A stretch of 64,000 nt of DNA, from positions 268,463 to 332,462 of the forward strand of contig NZ_BNCG01000002.1 of the NCBI RefSeq assembly GCF_014656355.1. Direction: 5' to 3'. This stretch comes from Camelimonas fluminis. Its GTDB lineage: Bacteria > Pseudomonadota > Alphaproteobacteria > Rhizobiales > Beijerinckiaceae. The position numbers and the translations under genes were made by a program. This document shows positions 37,356-48,416 of the stretch, piece by piece. Numbering within the stretch: position 1 is the first letter of the stretch; every line of letters starts with the position of its first letter. The notes beneath the pieces were generated by a model. The model had not been told where the DNA came from. It made no database searches and saw nothing but the letters and a program-made list of their open reading frames with translations.

Positions 37356-38534
37356 TTACTTATCGGTTATTTTTAACAGGTAGCCGCAGAGCAATCCGAC
37401 AATCGCGATCACCCCGGCGCCGAAGCCCAGGGCCAGCGCCGGCCCGGCGAGGTGCAGCGCCGCCCCCCACCAGATCGGACCGACCGCCTGGCCGGTCATG
37501 AAACTGGAGCCATGCAGGGCGACGGCGGAGCCGCGAAAAGCCGGGGCCAGTTCAGTCGCCTGCACCTGCAGGGAGTTGTGCAGGCTGTAGAAGCCAAAGC
37601 CGAGCACCATGAAGGCGGCGAAGTCGCCCTGCCAGGGCAGGCCTGCCGCAGTCGCCAGCAGGGCGGCGGCTGCGGCTACGCCCCCCATGCCCATCAGGCC
37701 CTGGCTACCCAGCAGATCCATCAACCGGCCGGCGGAGGCGCTGTAGATAATGCCGCCGAGCGGAAAGGCGGCGATCACCAGGCCGGCGATGGCCGGGCTG
37801 TTCTCGCCGCGCGCCGCCAGCAGCACCGCGACAAACGGCATGAGGCCGAAGATGAACACACCCTCGCAAAACACGGCGCTGAAGCACACCCAGGCGCGGC
37901 GATTGCGCAGCACCTCGCGAAAACCGTGCAGCACGCCATGGGCGGGCGCCGTGGCTGAACGGGCGCCGCGCGGCAATACCCGCATGACCGCAACGGTGGT
38001 GATGGCGCAAACCACGCCGTACAGCAGAAAAACGCCGCGCCAGCTGAGCCATTCAACAAGGAAACCGGCGCCGATGGCTCCCGCGAGGCCACCGCTGATG
38101 GTGGCGCCGAGCATGCGGGCGAGCACCGCCTGGCGTTGTTCGAGCGCCACCCGGTCGCCAATCAGCGCGATGGTCGCCGGGAAGATGCCGGCGGAGGCGA
38201 CGCCGCAGACCACGCGCATGGCGAACTGCCAGTCCCATGCCGGCCACAGGGCGCTGGCGACGCCACCAAGCGAAATGATGACCATGCAGATGCGGATGAC
38301 GCCGCTGCGACCGAAGCGGTCGCCCACCGGCCCCCACACCAGCTGCATCAGACCAAAGGGAAAGGCGAAAGCGCTGCCGAGCAGCGCCACCTGCCCCGCC
38401 GGCACGTTGAGATCGCGGGCGATCACCGGCACCAGCGGATCAACGGCGCGCACGAACAGGCTGGCGGTGAAACAGGAGACAGCCAGCCAGACCTGAAGCC
38501 GGGCAAGCGAAGGCTCAGCCACGGGCTGACGCAT
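37356..38534 (-). CDS. MFS transporter
   Basis: The 392-residue protein is predicted to have 12 membrane helices. The MFS loop 2-3 signature is visible as GPVGDRFGRSGV near residue 68. Helices are evident at PFGLMQLVWGPV, MVIISLGGVASALWPAW, VFLLYGVVCAITTVAVM and LALGFGAGVIAIVGLLCGYL. It looks like the drug:proton antiporter or sugar-efflux group, but substrate cannot be read. The start at 38534 has AAGGAAAA just upstream. The gene is convergent with the binding-protein gene. The C-terminus (KITDK) lies in an AT-rich tail at about 37330-37375. Confidence 0.88.
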   Translation of the reverse strand: MRQPVAEPSLARLQVWLAVSCFTASLFVRAVDPLVPVIARDLNVPAGQVALLGSAFAFPFGLMQLVWGPVGDRFGRSGVIRICMVIISLGGVASALWPAWDWQFAMRVVCGVASAGIFPATIALIGDRVALEQRQAVLARMLGATISGGLAGAIGAGFLVEWLSWRGVFLLYGVVCAITTVAVMRVLPRGARSATAPAHGVLHGFREVLRNRRAWVCFSAVFCEGVFIFGLMPFVAVLLAARGENSPAIAGLVIAAFPLGGIIYSASAGRLMDLLGSQGLMGMGGVAAAAALLATAAGLPWQGDFAAFMVLGFGFYSLHNSLQVQATELAPAFRGSAVALHGSSFMTGQAVGPIWWGAALHLAGPALALGFGAGVIAIVGLLCGYLLKITDK

Positions 38535-39150
38535 GGTTTTCCTTCCCTGACGCCTGGCGGCGCCCTGTTCTTCTTGTCCGCGCGTTTTTCAGCGCGCGTC
38601 ATTGTTCCGCCGCGCCTTGCGGGCGCGGGCTGGCGCAAGGCCGCCCGAGCGTCCGTGCGCTGTCCCGATGTTTACTGGCTGGGTGAGCTGGAGACCAATT
38701 CCCCGCCGGCGGGACCGCATTGCACCACGCGAAGGGCTTGACGCTTCGGCAAGGATCTGGCGCCCGGCAAAGAGCCTGGCCTCATGCAATGTCAGAGCCT
38801 GGAGCAAATGGGCGCCGGCGCTGGCGCCGAAGAGGGGCGCTCTGTCCGATCAAAGCCCTGCCGCCGCGCAACCATACGTCCCGTCATGGCCGGCCTGTTC
38901 CGGCCGTCCACGACGATGGCGCGTCAGCAATGCCCGGGCGCTCGTCTGACCGACATGGTGGGGCGAACTGGCCGGGGCGTGGGCGCCCGCAACATGGGTG
39001 GGCATGATGCGCAGGCGCGGGCCGGCGCCGGGGCGCGAGACCGGTTCGCGCCGGAACGGGGTTTTGCGCAGCCGCTGATGTCATGCGTCGGCGCGCATTG
39101 CCTGGCGCAAGGCGACCACCGTCTTGCCGGAAAACGCTATTGGCGCCGGA
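38535..39150. other. Gene-free stretch between the MFS gene and kdsA
   Basis: Several frames are open here but none has a family signature, a ribosome site or a consistent codon pattern. A short piece on the minus strand just past the kdsA stop (about 39122-39146, AATAGCGTTTTCCGGCAAG) resembles a fragment of the palindromic repeat. Confidence 0.45.
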
Positions 39151-40023
39151 TCAACCGCCGCGCCGTTTGGCGATGGCGTCGAACGCCATCAGTTCGCGCA
39201 CCAGAGGCTCCATCTGCGACAGGGGCGCCATGTTGGGGCCGTCCGACGGAGCGCGATCCGGATCGGGATGGGTTTCGATGAACACGCCAGCCACGCCCAC
39301 CGCCACGGCGGCGCGGGCGAGCACCGGCACGAAGCGCCGCTCGCCCCCGGATGAGGTTCCCTGCCCACCGGGCTGTTGCACCGAATGGGTGGCGTCGAAG
39401 ATCACTGGCGCGCCAGTGGTCTCCGCCATGATTGGCAGGGCGCGCATATCGGAAACCAGGGTGTTGTAGCCGAAGCTGGCGCCGCGCTCGGTGACCAGCA
39501 CGTCGGGGTTGCCAGCGCTGGTCAGCTTGGCGACCACGTTCTTCATGTCCCAGGGGGCGAGAAACTGGCCTTTCTTGACGTTGACGACGCGCCCGGTAGC
39601 AGCGGCGGCCAGCAGCAGATCGGTCTGCCGGCACAGGAAGGCCGGAATCTGCAGCACGTCGACGACCTCGGCCACCGGCGCGCACTGGCCGGCGTCGTGC
39701 ACGTCGGTCAGCACTGGCACGCCCAGCTTTTCGCGGATCTCGGCGAATACCGGCAGCGCCGCGTCCAGCCCCATGCCGCGCGCGGCGGAAGCGGAGGTCC
39801 GGTTGGCCTTGTCGAATGAGGTCTTGAAGACCAGGCCAATGCCCAGGCGGTCGGTGATGGCGACCAATTCCGACGCCACTTCCATGGCGTGGTCGCGGCT
39901 TTCCATCTGGCAGGGGCCGGCGATCAGGGCGAGCGGCAGATCGTTGCCGAAACGCACCGGCTTGCGGGCGCCCGCGCCCACGGTGACGACGGGATTGGCT
40001 GTGACTGGGGCCTGGCTGGTCAT
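39151..40023 (-). CDS. kdsA: 3-deoxy-8-phosphooctulonate synthase (KDO-8-P synthase)
   Basis: KdsA condenses phosphoenolpyruvate with arabinose-5-phosphate to make KDO-8-phosphate for lipopolysaccharide. The 290-residue product has the family length. Family segments are [80 protein letters not shown] and [16 protein letters not shown]. The ATG at 40023 is standard. It lies between pyrG and the MFS gene. In related genomes kdsA sits beside eno; here about 4 kb containing queF, a binding protein and the MFS gene separate them. Confidence 0.96.
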   Translation of the reverse strand: MTSQAPVTANPVVTVGAGARKPVRFGNDLPLALIAGPCQMESRDHAMEVASELVAITDRLGIGLVFKTSFDKANRTSASAARGMGLDAALPVFAEIREKLGVPVLTDVHDAGQCAPVAEVVDVLQIPAFLCRQTDLLLAAAATGRVVNVKKGQFLAPWDMKNVVAKLTSAGNPDVLVTERGASFGYNTLVSDMRALPIMAETTGAPVIFDATHSVQQPGGQGTSSGGERRFVPVLARAAVAVGVAGVFIETHPDPDRAPSDGPNMAPLSQMEPLVRELMAFDAIAKRRGG

Positions 40024-40060
40024 CGCTCGCCTGTCCTTCTGTCCGGTATGGGGCGGACCT

Positions 40061-40098
40061 GGAGCGTTTTGTGATCCAACTGGACCGGAAAGCGCTCC
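40061..40098. repeat. Hairpin half of the palindromic repeat
   Basis: GGAGCGTTTTGTGATCCAAC then TGGACCGGAAAGCGCTCC folds into a stem-loop and matches the outer hairpin of the long-form repeats. It lies about 40 bp upstream of the kdsA start. Confidence 0.65.
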
Positions 40099-40189
40099 AG
40101 GCTTCCCTGCTGTGTGCAAATTCTGATCGACCTGGCGCTTCCCTCCTGCCGGAAAGCGCACCAGCGGCCGCAAGAACCCGCCATGAACG

Positions 40190-40223
40190 GCAACGCCCCG
40201 TAAGCCGGGGCGTTGCTCTTTTC
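40190..40223 (+). terminator. Perfect hairpin with a T-rich tail in the plus direction
   Basis: GCAACGCCCCG (40190-40200) pairs with CGGGGCGTTGC (40206-40216), followed by TCTTTTC. The T tract is on the plus strand, although both flanking genes (kdsA and pyrG) run on the minus strand. Confidence 0.7.
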
Positions 40224-40323
40224 AATTCTCAATAGCCCGAGCCTGCGCGATTACCCGCGCCGAACCGCGGCCGCCGTGCCTCGGAGGCGTTGGTCCAGAG
40301 GCGCTGATCCAGGACCGCGGGCC

Positions 40324-42163
<1,840 letters not shown>

Positions 42164-42224
42164 ATGTGTGGCGTGACGCCCGTGGTCGCAAGCAGCCGTC
42201 CGGAGGCCGGCCGCGCCACCTGAC

Positions 42225-42629
42225 TTACTGCTGCGTGGGAACCTGAGGGGCAGCCGGCGCCGCAGGCGCGGCCGGAGCCTGGTTCTGCATCTGCTTTAGC
42301 TGGTCGAGAACACCGCCGCCGGCAGGCGCGGCCGGGGCGCCCGGCGTCGCCGGCGCCGTCCGGGACGGCAGGTTGCGATCGATGATCGAGCCGCCGCCGC
42401 GCGACATGCTGGCCAGCACGGTCAGCGCCAGGCTGGTGGCGAAAAACAGCGCGGCGAGAATCGCCGTGGCGCGCGTCAGGGCGTTGGCCTGACCGCGGCC
42501 GGTCATGAAGCCGGAAACGCCGCTGCCGCCGCCCATGCCCAGCCCGCCGCCTTCAGAACGCTGGAGCAGCACAACGCCAACCAGCGCCAGCACGATGAGC
42601 AGATGAACGACGATGAGAACCGTTTGCAT
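42225..42629 (-). CDS. secG: Preprotein translocase subunit SecG
   Basis: SecG is the small helper subunit of the SecYEG channel. The 134-residue protein has two membrane helices (TVLIVVHLLIVLALVGVVLL and LTRATAILAALFFATSLALT) separated by the conserved loop RSEGGGLGMGGGSG. A Pro/Ala/Gln-rich tail follows, common in alphaproteobacterial SecG. It stands between tpiA and pyrG on the same strand, the order usual in this group. Confidence 0.95.
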   Translation of the reverse strand: MQTVLIVVHLLIVLALVGVVLLQRSEGGGLGMGGGSGVSGFMTGRGQANALTRATAILAALFFATSLALTVLASMSRGGGSIIDRNLPSRTAPATPGAPAAPAGGGVLDQLKQMQNQAPAAPAAPAAPQVPTQQ

Positions 42630-42958
42630 GAACTATGCCCAATGGCCGGCGCCCGGCCCATCTCGATGTGAACTGGAAAGCGGTTTCGGGAGCCAGCCCC
42701 CAAAGCGACTTGCGCGTTTAGCACGCCCCGCTCCCAAGAGCAAAGCGTGCGGCAAAACGCGAAGAGCGCGGCGCAGCCGGTCCCGCCTGGCGGAAAACAG
42801 CGCGACGCAAACGCATCTGCCGCCAGATTCGCGCCGCCAACAGGAGAGCAGGACAGTCGAATCGGCTTCCCGGAGCCAAATCTCCCGCGCTGGCGGGACG
42901 CACGCCGCGCCTGTGCGGCGGCGCCCATCCTGCCGGCAAAGATGCCTTTACGCCGGAA
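42630..42958. other. Intergenic region between tpiA and secG
   Basis: No gene is evident in these 329 bp. The stretch is GC-rich, contains no T-rich terminator that I can see, and should hold the secG promoter. Confidence 0.4.
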
Positions 42959-43717
42959 TCAGCAACCGGCGGCGATCGCCAGGAAATCCGCCGCGACAAG
43001 GCTGGCGCCGCCCACCAGGGCGCCGTCCACGTCCTCAACCGCCATCAACTCGGCGGCGTTGGAGGGCTTCACCGAGCCGCCGTACAGGAGGCGAACGTCA
43101 TCGGCGAACGCCGCGCCAAAGCGCTTGCGCAGTTCAGCGCGCATGAAGGCGTGCACTTCAGCCACGTCGGCGACAGTCGGGGTCAGGCCGGTGCCGATGG
43201 CCCACACTGGCTCATAGGCGACGATCAGGGCTCCCTCGCCGTCGGGGACCGAACCGGCCAGTTGCGCGCCAACCACGTCCAGCGCCCGGCCAGCGTCCCG
43301 CTCCTCGCGGGTCTCGCCAACACAGACGATCGGGGTCAGACCAGCGCGGCGGGCGGCTTCGGCGCGGGCGCGCACGTCGGCGTCGGTTTCGCCATTATAG
43401 GCGCGACGCTCGGAATGGCCGACGATGACAGCGCTCGCGCCGGCGTCTGCCAGCATCTCCGCAGAGATTTCGCCAGTGCAGGCCCCGGAAACCGCCGGAT
43501 GGCAGGTCTGGGCGCCGATGGCGACGCCGCTGCCGATCGATGCGGCGGCGAAGGCGTACAGCAACGGCGCCGGCGGGCAGACGAGCAGGTCAGCCCTGGC
43601 GCGCAGGGCGGCGTCATAGCCCTCGATCACCTGGCCGAGCGTGCGGGCGCCGGCGATCTTCAGACCATTCATCTTCCAGTTGCCCGCGATCAGCGGACGG
43701 CGCTTGTGACCGGCCAT
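42959..43717 (-). CDS. tpiA: Triosephosphate isomerase
   Basis: TpiA interconverts dihydroxyacetone phosphate and glyceraldehyde-3-phosphate. The 252-residue TIM barrel has the catalytic Lys in LIAGNWKMN, the His in [15 protein letters not shown] and the Glu in [17 protein letters not shown], with the phosphate loop [17 protein letters not shown]. The ATG at 43717 has GGGGAG 4 bp upstream. A longer frame from 43738 is possible but lacks a ribosome site. It is divergent from ppiD. Confidence 0.97.
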   Translation of the reverse strand: MAGHKRRPLIAGNWKMNGLKIAGARTLGQVIEGYDAALRARADLLVCPPAPLLYAFAAASIGSGVAIGAQTCHPAVSGACTGEISAEMLADAGASAVIVGHSERRAYNGETDADVRARAEAARRAGLTPIVCVGETREERDAGRALDVVGAQLAGSVPDGEGALIVAYEPVWAIGTGLTPTVADVAEVHAFMRAELRKRFGAAFADDVRLLYGGSVKPSNAAELMAVEDVDGALVGGASLVAADFLAIAAGC

Positions 43718-44132
43718 CGTGCTCCCCGTTTGCGTCATTGGCGCTCCGCGCGCCGGACGCCAGTCCGGAAGCGCAGCCGCCGCCCCGCGAATCTGGCGCG
43801 GCCGCCGCCACGCCCAACCCGGGGCTCCAGTTCCTGTGGCCGGCTCTAGCAGAGCCGCCGCAACCCCGCAATGGAGCGCCGATGGAGAGCCACGCGGCTA
43901 TATATTGCGATATCTGGCCCTCCAGGGCCCTGTCTCACGCGCGCGGACCATGGACGCAGGCCCGACCGTGCTCTATGTCAGCGTGTTCAATACAAGTCAG
44001 CATTGACTTGCCAAGCAGCCCGTTCAGGCGGCCGGGCCAGCGCAGCCGGGCGGCCGGCCCATCATTCACCCCGGCAGGCAGGCCCGTGCGGCCCGCTCCC
44101 GCCGGGACGCTCCAGGAAGGTCGATTGATCAC
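43718..44132. other. Divergent promoter region between tpiA and ppiD
   Basis: These 415 bp hold no recognisable gene. A short AT-rich piece near 43900-43915 (CTATATATTGCGATATCTGG) is the best promoter candidate. Confidence 0.4.
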
Positions 44133-46043
44133 ATGCTTCAGGGAATGCGCAACGCGAGCAAGGGCCTGCTTGGCAAGGTCGTTCTCTTTGTTCTTTTCGG
44201 ACTGCTGATCGTTTCCTTCGCCATCTGGGGCATTGGCGACATGGTGCGCGGCGGCTCGCGCAACACCGTGGCGATGGTCGGCAAGACCGAGATCACCATG
44301 GAACAGTTGCGCACCGCCTGGCAGAACGAGTTGCAGCGCCTTTCCCAGCAGTACCGCACGGTGATCACCCCGGCGCAGGGCCGCGAGATGGGGCTGGACG
44401 CCATCGTGCTCGGCCGCCTGGTGACCGAAGCGGCCATGGATCAGGAAGCCCGCGACATGAATCTGGGTGTCACTGACGCCTTTGTCGTCGAAACGATCGC
44501 CGCCGATCCAAACTTCCGCGGCGTCAACGGCCAGTTCGACCGCGCCCGTTTCGCCGAGGCGCTGCGCAACAACGGCTTCTCGGAAGCCGCTTACCTTGCT
44601 GAGCAGCGCAATACGCTGGTGCGCCGGCAGATCCCCGAAGGCCTGGCTGGCGGCATCCGGACCCCCGCCGCGATGAATCAGGCGGTCTTCCGCGTCAACG
44701 CCGAGCGTCGCGCCGCGTCCTGGGTCGCGCTTCCCGCCGCTTCGGTTGGCGAGATCGCCGCGCCGTCGGACGAGGCGCTGAAAAGCTTCTTCGAAAGCCG
44801 CAAGGCCTCGTTCCGCGCGCCGGAGTTCCGCACGTTCAACGCCGTGGCGCTGACGCCGGCCGGCCTCGTCAAGGCGAAAAACCTCGCCGCCGCCATTACC
44901 GACGCCGAGATCAAGGCGCACTACGAGGAAACGAAGGAGAGCGCCTGGGGCTCGCCGGAGCGCCGTCGCCTGCAGCAGATGTCCTTCCCCGACGAAGCAA
45001 CGGCGAAGGCCGCCGTGGAGTCGATCAGGGCCGGCAAGCCGTTCGAGGCCGTCGCGAAGGAGCGCGGCGTGCCGGAGAAGGATCTGGATCTCGGCGAGGT
45101 GACCCGCGCCCAGATGATCGATCCCGCCGTGCGCGACGCGGCCTTCGCCCTGGCTTCCGGCGCCGTCAGCGATCCGGTGAAGGGCAAATTCGGCGTCGTG
45201 GTGGTGCGGGCCGCGTCGGTGACGCCGGCGACGATCAAGCCGCTGGCCGAGGTCGCCGGCTCCATCCGGACCGAACTGGCCGCCGCAAGGGCCAGGAAAG
45301 AGATCTCGGCGCTGCACGACAGGATCGAGGACCAGCGCATCAACGCCCGCCCCCTCGCCGAGATCGCCCGCGACGCCGGCCTGACCGTGGTCAAGGTGGA
45401 TGGCGTCGACAATCAGGGCAAGGACAGGCAGGGGACGCCGTCAAGCGTTCTGCTCGCCCTGCCCGGCGCCCAGGAACTGCTGCGCGACGCCTTCAACACC
45501 GACGTCGGCGCCGACAACGAAGCGCTGGGCGTCGATGGCGGCTACGTCTGGTACGAGGTCACCAATGTCGAAGCGGCGCGGGACCGCACGCTCGAGGAGG
45601 CCCGGGCCAGCGTGGAGAAGCTCTGGCGTGAGGACCAGGTGAACGCGAAGCTCACGGCGCGCGCCGACGAGATCGTCAGGAAGGTCAACGAAGGCGCGAC
45701 GCTGCAGGCGGCTTCAGGCCTGCCGGTCAGGACCGCCAGCGACCTGCGCCGCGGCCAGGCCGCCGGTGATCTGGACGTCGACGCGGTGCGGCAGATCTTC
45801 TCCGTTCCGGCCGGCAAGGCGGGGTCGGCGAGCAAGCCTGGCCAGCGGATCATCTTCCAGGTGACCTCGGCCACCCTGCCGCCCTTCTCGGCCAGCGCCA
45901 TCAATCCCCAACTGGCGGAGCAGATGAATCTCGCTCTCACCGACGATCTGCTGAGCAGCTACGTGCGCATTCTGCAGAACCGTTTTGGGGTCAGCATTAA
46001 TCAGCAGAACCTTCGCAATGCGATCGGTTCCGCCCAGCAGTAA
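44133..46043 (+). CDS. ppiD: Membrane-anchored periplasmic peptidyl-prolyl isomerase/chaperone, PpiD-like
   Basis: The 636-residue protein has a cytoplasmic start, one membrane helix (VVLFVLFGLLIVSFAIWGI, residues ~16-36) and a large periplasmic part. The SurA-like N-terminal chaperone region reads TVAMVGKTEITMEQLRTAWQ and PNFRGVNGQFDRARFAEALR. A parvulin (PPIC) domain follows around residues 260-360 (RRLQQMSFPDEATAKAAVES, then GKFGVVVVRAASVTPATIKP). PpiD helps folding of outer-membrane and secreted proteins near SecYEG. It sits 8 bp before trpE, so both may be in one transcript. It is divergent from tpiA. Confidence 0.92.
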   Translation: MLQGMRNASKGLLGKVVLFVLFGLLIVSFAIWGIGDMVRGGSRNTVAMVGKTEITMEQLRTAWQNELQRLSQQYRTVITPAQGREMGLDAIVLGRLVTEAAMDQEARDMNLGVTDAFVVETIAADPNFRGVNGQFDRARFAEALRNNGFSEAAYLAEQRNTLVRRQIPEGLAGGIRTPAAMNQAVFRVNAERRAASWVALPAASVGEIAAPSDEALKSFFESRKASFRAPEFRTFNAVALTPAGLVKAKNLAAAITDAEIKAHYEETKESAWGSPERRRLQQMSFPDEATAKAAVESIRAGKPFEAVAKERGVPEKDLDLGEVTRAQMIDPAVRDAAFALASGAVSDPVKGKFGVVVVRAASVTPATIKPLAEVAGSIRTELAAARARKEISALHDRIEDQRINARPLAEIARDAGLTVVKVDGVDNQGKDRQGTPSSVLLALPGAQELLRDAFNTDVGADNEALGVDGGYVWYEVTNVEAARDRTLEEARASVEKLWREDQVNAKLTARADEIVRKVNEGATLQAASGLPVRTASDLRRGQAAGDLDVDAVRQIFSVPAGKAGSASKPGQRIIFQVTSATLPPFSASAINPQLAEQMNLALTDDLLSSYVRILQNRFGVSINQQNLRNAIGSAQQ

Positions 46044-46051
46044 GCTGAACG

Positions 46052-47569
46052 ATGCAATTCGAACCCACGCCTGAAGCCGCCGCCGCGCTGTACGCCGCAG
46101 GCCGGCCCTTCACCCTCGCCGTCCGCTTCCTGGCGGACCTGGAGACGCCGCTCGGCGCCTATATCCGCCTGTCGCAGGCCGCCGGCCCGAGCTTCCTGCT
46201 GGAAACCGTGCAGGACCTGTCGGTGCGCGGACGCTATTCGATGATCGCCGTCGCGCCGGACCTCATCTGGCGCTGCGTTAACGGCAAGGCCCAGATCAAC
46301 CGCCAGGCGGCGCGCGATCCGGAGGCCTTCGTCGACGAAGCCGCGGGACCGCTGGACAGCTTGCGCGCCCTGGTCAACGAGAGCGCCATCGACCTGCCGG
46401 CGGGCTTGCCGCCGATGGCCGCCGGCGTATTCGGCTATCTGGGTTACGACATGGTGCGCCAGATGGAGCGCCTGCCGAACATTAATCCGGACGCCCTCGG
46501 CGTTCCGGAAGCGATCATGGTGCGCCCCACGGTGATGGCGGTGTTCGACTCGCTGAAGGATGAACTGATCCTGGTGACGCCGGTGCGTCCGCAGGCGGGC
46601 GTCTCCGCCAGCGCCGCCCTCGCCGGCGCCCAGGAGCGGCTGGAAGCAGCCGTTGCGGCGTTGAGCGCGCCGCTGCCGGTTGCCGACCAGACCGACGTGA
46701 CGGAGATGCCGGAGCCGGAGGCCGTGTCCAACACGCCGCCGGACGCCTTCATCGCCATGGTGGAGAAGGCCCGCGACTACGTGCGGGCCGGCGACATCTT
46801 CCAGGTGGTGCTGGGCCAGCGCTTCGAGGCGCCGTTCACCCTGCCGCCGCTGTCGCTGTACCGGGCGCTGCGCCGCATCAATCCCTCGCCTTATCTCAGC
46901 TTCCTCGATTTCGGCGGTTTCCAGCTGGTTTGCTCCAGCCCGGAAATCCTGGTGCGGTCGCGCGAGGGCAAGGTCACCATCCGGCCCCTCGCCGGCACCC
47001 GCCCGCGCGGCGCGACGCCGGAGGAAGACCGGCGCCTCGGCGAGGAGTTGCTGGCCGATCCCAAGGAGCGCTCCGAGCATCTGATGCTGCTCGACCTCGG
47101 CCGCAATGACGTCGGCCGGGTGTCGAAGACCGGCACGGTGAAGGTGACGGAGAGCTTCGTGCTGGAGCACTACAGCCACGTGCAGCACATCGTCTCCAAT
47201 GTGGAGGGCGAGCAGGACCCGCGCTTCGACGCGCTGGACGCGCTGGTCGCCGGCTTCCCGGCCGGCACGCTCTCGGGCGCGCCCAAGGTGCGCGCCATGG
47301 AGATCATCGACGAACTGGAGCTGGAGCGGCGCGGGCCGTTCGGCGGCTGCATCGGCTATTTCAGCGCCAATGGCGACATGGACACCTGCATCGTGTTGCG
47401 CACCGCCATCGTCAAGGACGGTAAAATGGCGGTGCAGGCCGGCGCCGGCGTGGTCTATGATTCCGATCCGAAGTCGGAGCTGATGGAATGCGTCAACAAA
47501 TCGAAGGCCCTGTTCCGCGCCGCCGAAGAGGCGATCCGCGTGGCCGGGCAAGCCGGGCGCAGCCAATGA
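46052..47569 (+). CDS. trpE: Anthranilate synthase component I
   Basis: TrpE uses ammonia, supplied by TrpG, to turn chorismate into anthranilate. The 505-residue product shows the chorismate-binding motifs RPLAGTRPRGATPEEDRRLG, LDLGRNDVGRVSKTG and FPAGTLSGAPKVRAMEIIDE. The N-terminal tryptophan-binding element, usually LLES, reads LLETVQDLSVRGRYSM, with Thr in place of Ser. No TrpG domain is fused, unlike Rhizobium and Brucella trpE(G). It starts 8 bp after ppiD. A direct repeat of 18 bp surrounds its stop codon. Confidence 0.96.
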   Translation: MQFEPTPEAAAALYAAGRPFTLAVRFLADLETPLGAYIRLSQAAGPSFLLETVQDLSVRGRYSMIAVAPDLIWRCVNGKAQINRQAARDPEAFVDEAAGPLDSLRALVNESAIDLPAGLPPMAAGVFGYLGYDMVRQMERLPNINPDALGVPEAIMVRPTVMAVFDSLKDELILVTPVRPQAGVSASAALAGAQERLEAAVAALSAPLPVADQTDVTEMPEPEAVSNTPPDAFIAMVEKARDYVRAGDIFQVVLGQRFEAPFTLPPLSLYRALRRINPSPYLSFLDFGGFQLVCSSPEILVRSREGKVTIRPLAGTRPRGATPEEDRRLGEELLADPKERSEHLMLLDLGRNDVGRVSKTGTVKVTESFVLEHYSHVQHIVSNVEGEQDPRFDALDALVAGFPAGTLSGAPKVRAMEIIDELELERRGPFGGCIGYFSANGDMDTCIVLRTAIVKDGKMAVQAGAGVVYDSDPKSELMECVNKSKALFRAAEEAIRVAGQAGRSQ

Positions 47570-47591
47570 ACTCCCGGGCGCAGCCAATGAA
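47553..47591 (+). repeat. 18-bp direct repeat across the trpE stop codon
   Basis: CCGGGCGCAGCCAATGAA occurs at 47553-47570 and again at 47574-47591. The first copy holds the TGA of trpE. A third, weaker version (ACAGGCGCAGTCCGTGAG) follows. Confidence 0.8.
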
Positions 47592-47734
47592 ACCACAGGC
47601 GCAGTCCGTGAGCATTGGGGCGGAGCGCACGGCCGCCCGGGCAAATCCTGCGTTGCGGCGGACGACAGCGTCGTGGCGCTGGCGAAGCTGCTGACCAACG
47701 GATTCGCCCTGCCCATTGCCAAAGCCCTTTGGGG

Positions 47735-47787
47735 CTGACGCATTTTCACGGAACGGCGAAGAGCCTTTCCCCGGAAATGCCCTGAAT
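47735..47787 (-). repeat. Palindromic repeat between trpE and trpG
   Basis: TGACGCATTTTCACGGAACG and then CTTTCCCCGGAAATGCC form a diverged core of the family, filling much of the 233-bp gap between trpE and trpG. Confidence 0.55.
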
Positions 47788-47802
47788 GATAAAGGCCCTG
47801 CC

Positions 47803-48408
47803 ATGACGCGCGTGGTTCTTGTCGACAATTACGACTCATTCACCTGGAACCTGGTGCACCTGATCGGCGCGCTGGGCCCGCAGGTGGACGTGCATCGCAA
47901 CGACACGCTCACCACGGCTGACATCGCCGCCATGGCGCCGGACGCCATTGTGCTGTCGCCGGGGCCATGCACGCCCAACGAAGCTGGCGTTTGCCTTGAC
48001 GTGATCCGCGATCTCGGCGACCGCATCCCGGTGTTCGGCGTTTGCCTCGGCCTGCAATCCATTGGCCAGGCCTATGGCGGCCAGGTGGTGCGCGCGCCAC
48101 TGCCGATGCACGGCAAGGTTTCCGTGGTGCGCCACACGGGGCAGACGATCTTTGAAGGGATCGACGGCCCGTTCAACGCCACGCGCTATCATTCGCTGAT
48201 CGTCGACCGGGAAACCTGCCCCACCGAGCTGGCGATCACCGCCGAGACCGACGATGGCCAGATCATGGCCCTTTCGCATGTCAGCCTGCCGGTGCACGGG
48301 GTGCAGTTCCACCCGGAAAGCATCCTCTCCGAGCATGGCGCGACCATGATGCGAAACTTCTTCAACCTGGCCGCCGCGTGGAACGCCGCGGCAACCGCTG
48401 GACATTGA
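47803..48408 (+). CDS. trpG: Anthranilate synthase component II (glutamine amidotransferase)
   Basis: TrpG supplies ammonia from glutamine to TrpE. The 201-residue protein begins [19 protein letters not shown], has [10 protein letters not shown], the nucleophilic Cys in [17 protein letters not shown] and the His/Glu pair in [16 protein letters not shown]. The ATG at 47803 is the natural start; the frame upstream reads through a palindromic repeat. It is separated from trpE by 233 bp but from trpD by only 8 bp. Confidence 0.96.
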   Translation: MTRVVLVDNYDSFTWNLVHLIGALGPQVDVHRNDTLTTADIAAMAPDAIVLSPGPCTPNEAGVCLDVIRDLGDRIPVFGVCLGLQSIGQAYGGQVVRAPLPMHGKVSVVRHTGQTIFEGIDGPFNATRYHSLIVDRETCPTELAITAETDDGQIMALSHVSLPVHGVQFHPESILSEHGATMMRNFFNLAAAWNAAATAGH

Positions 48409-48416
48409 CGGACGCC

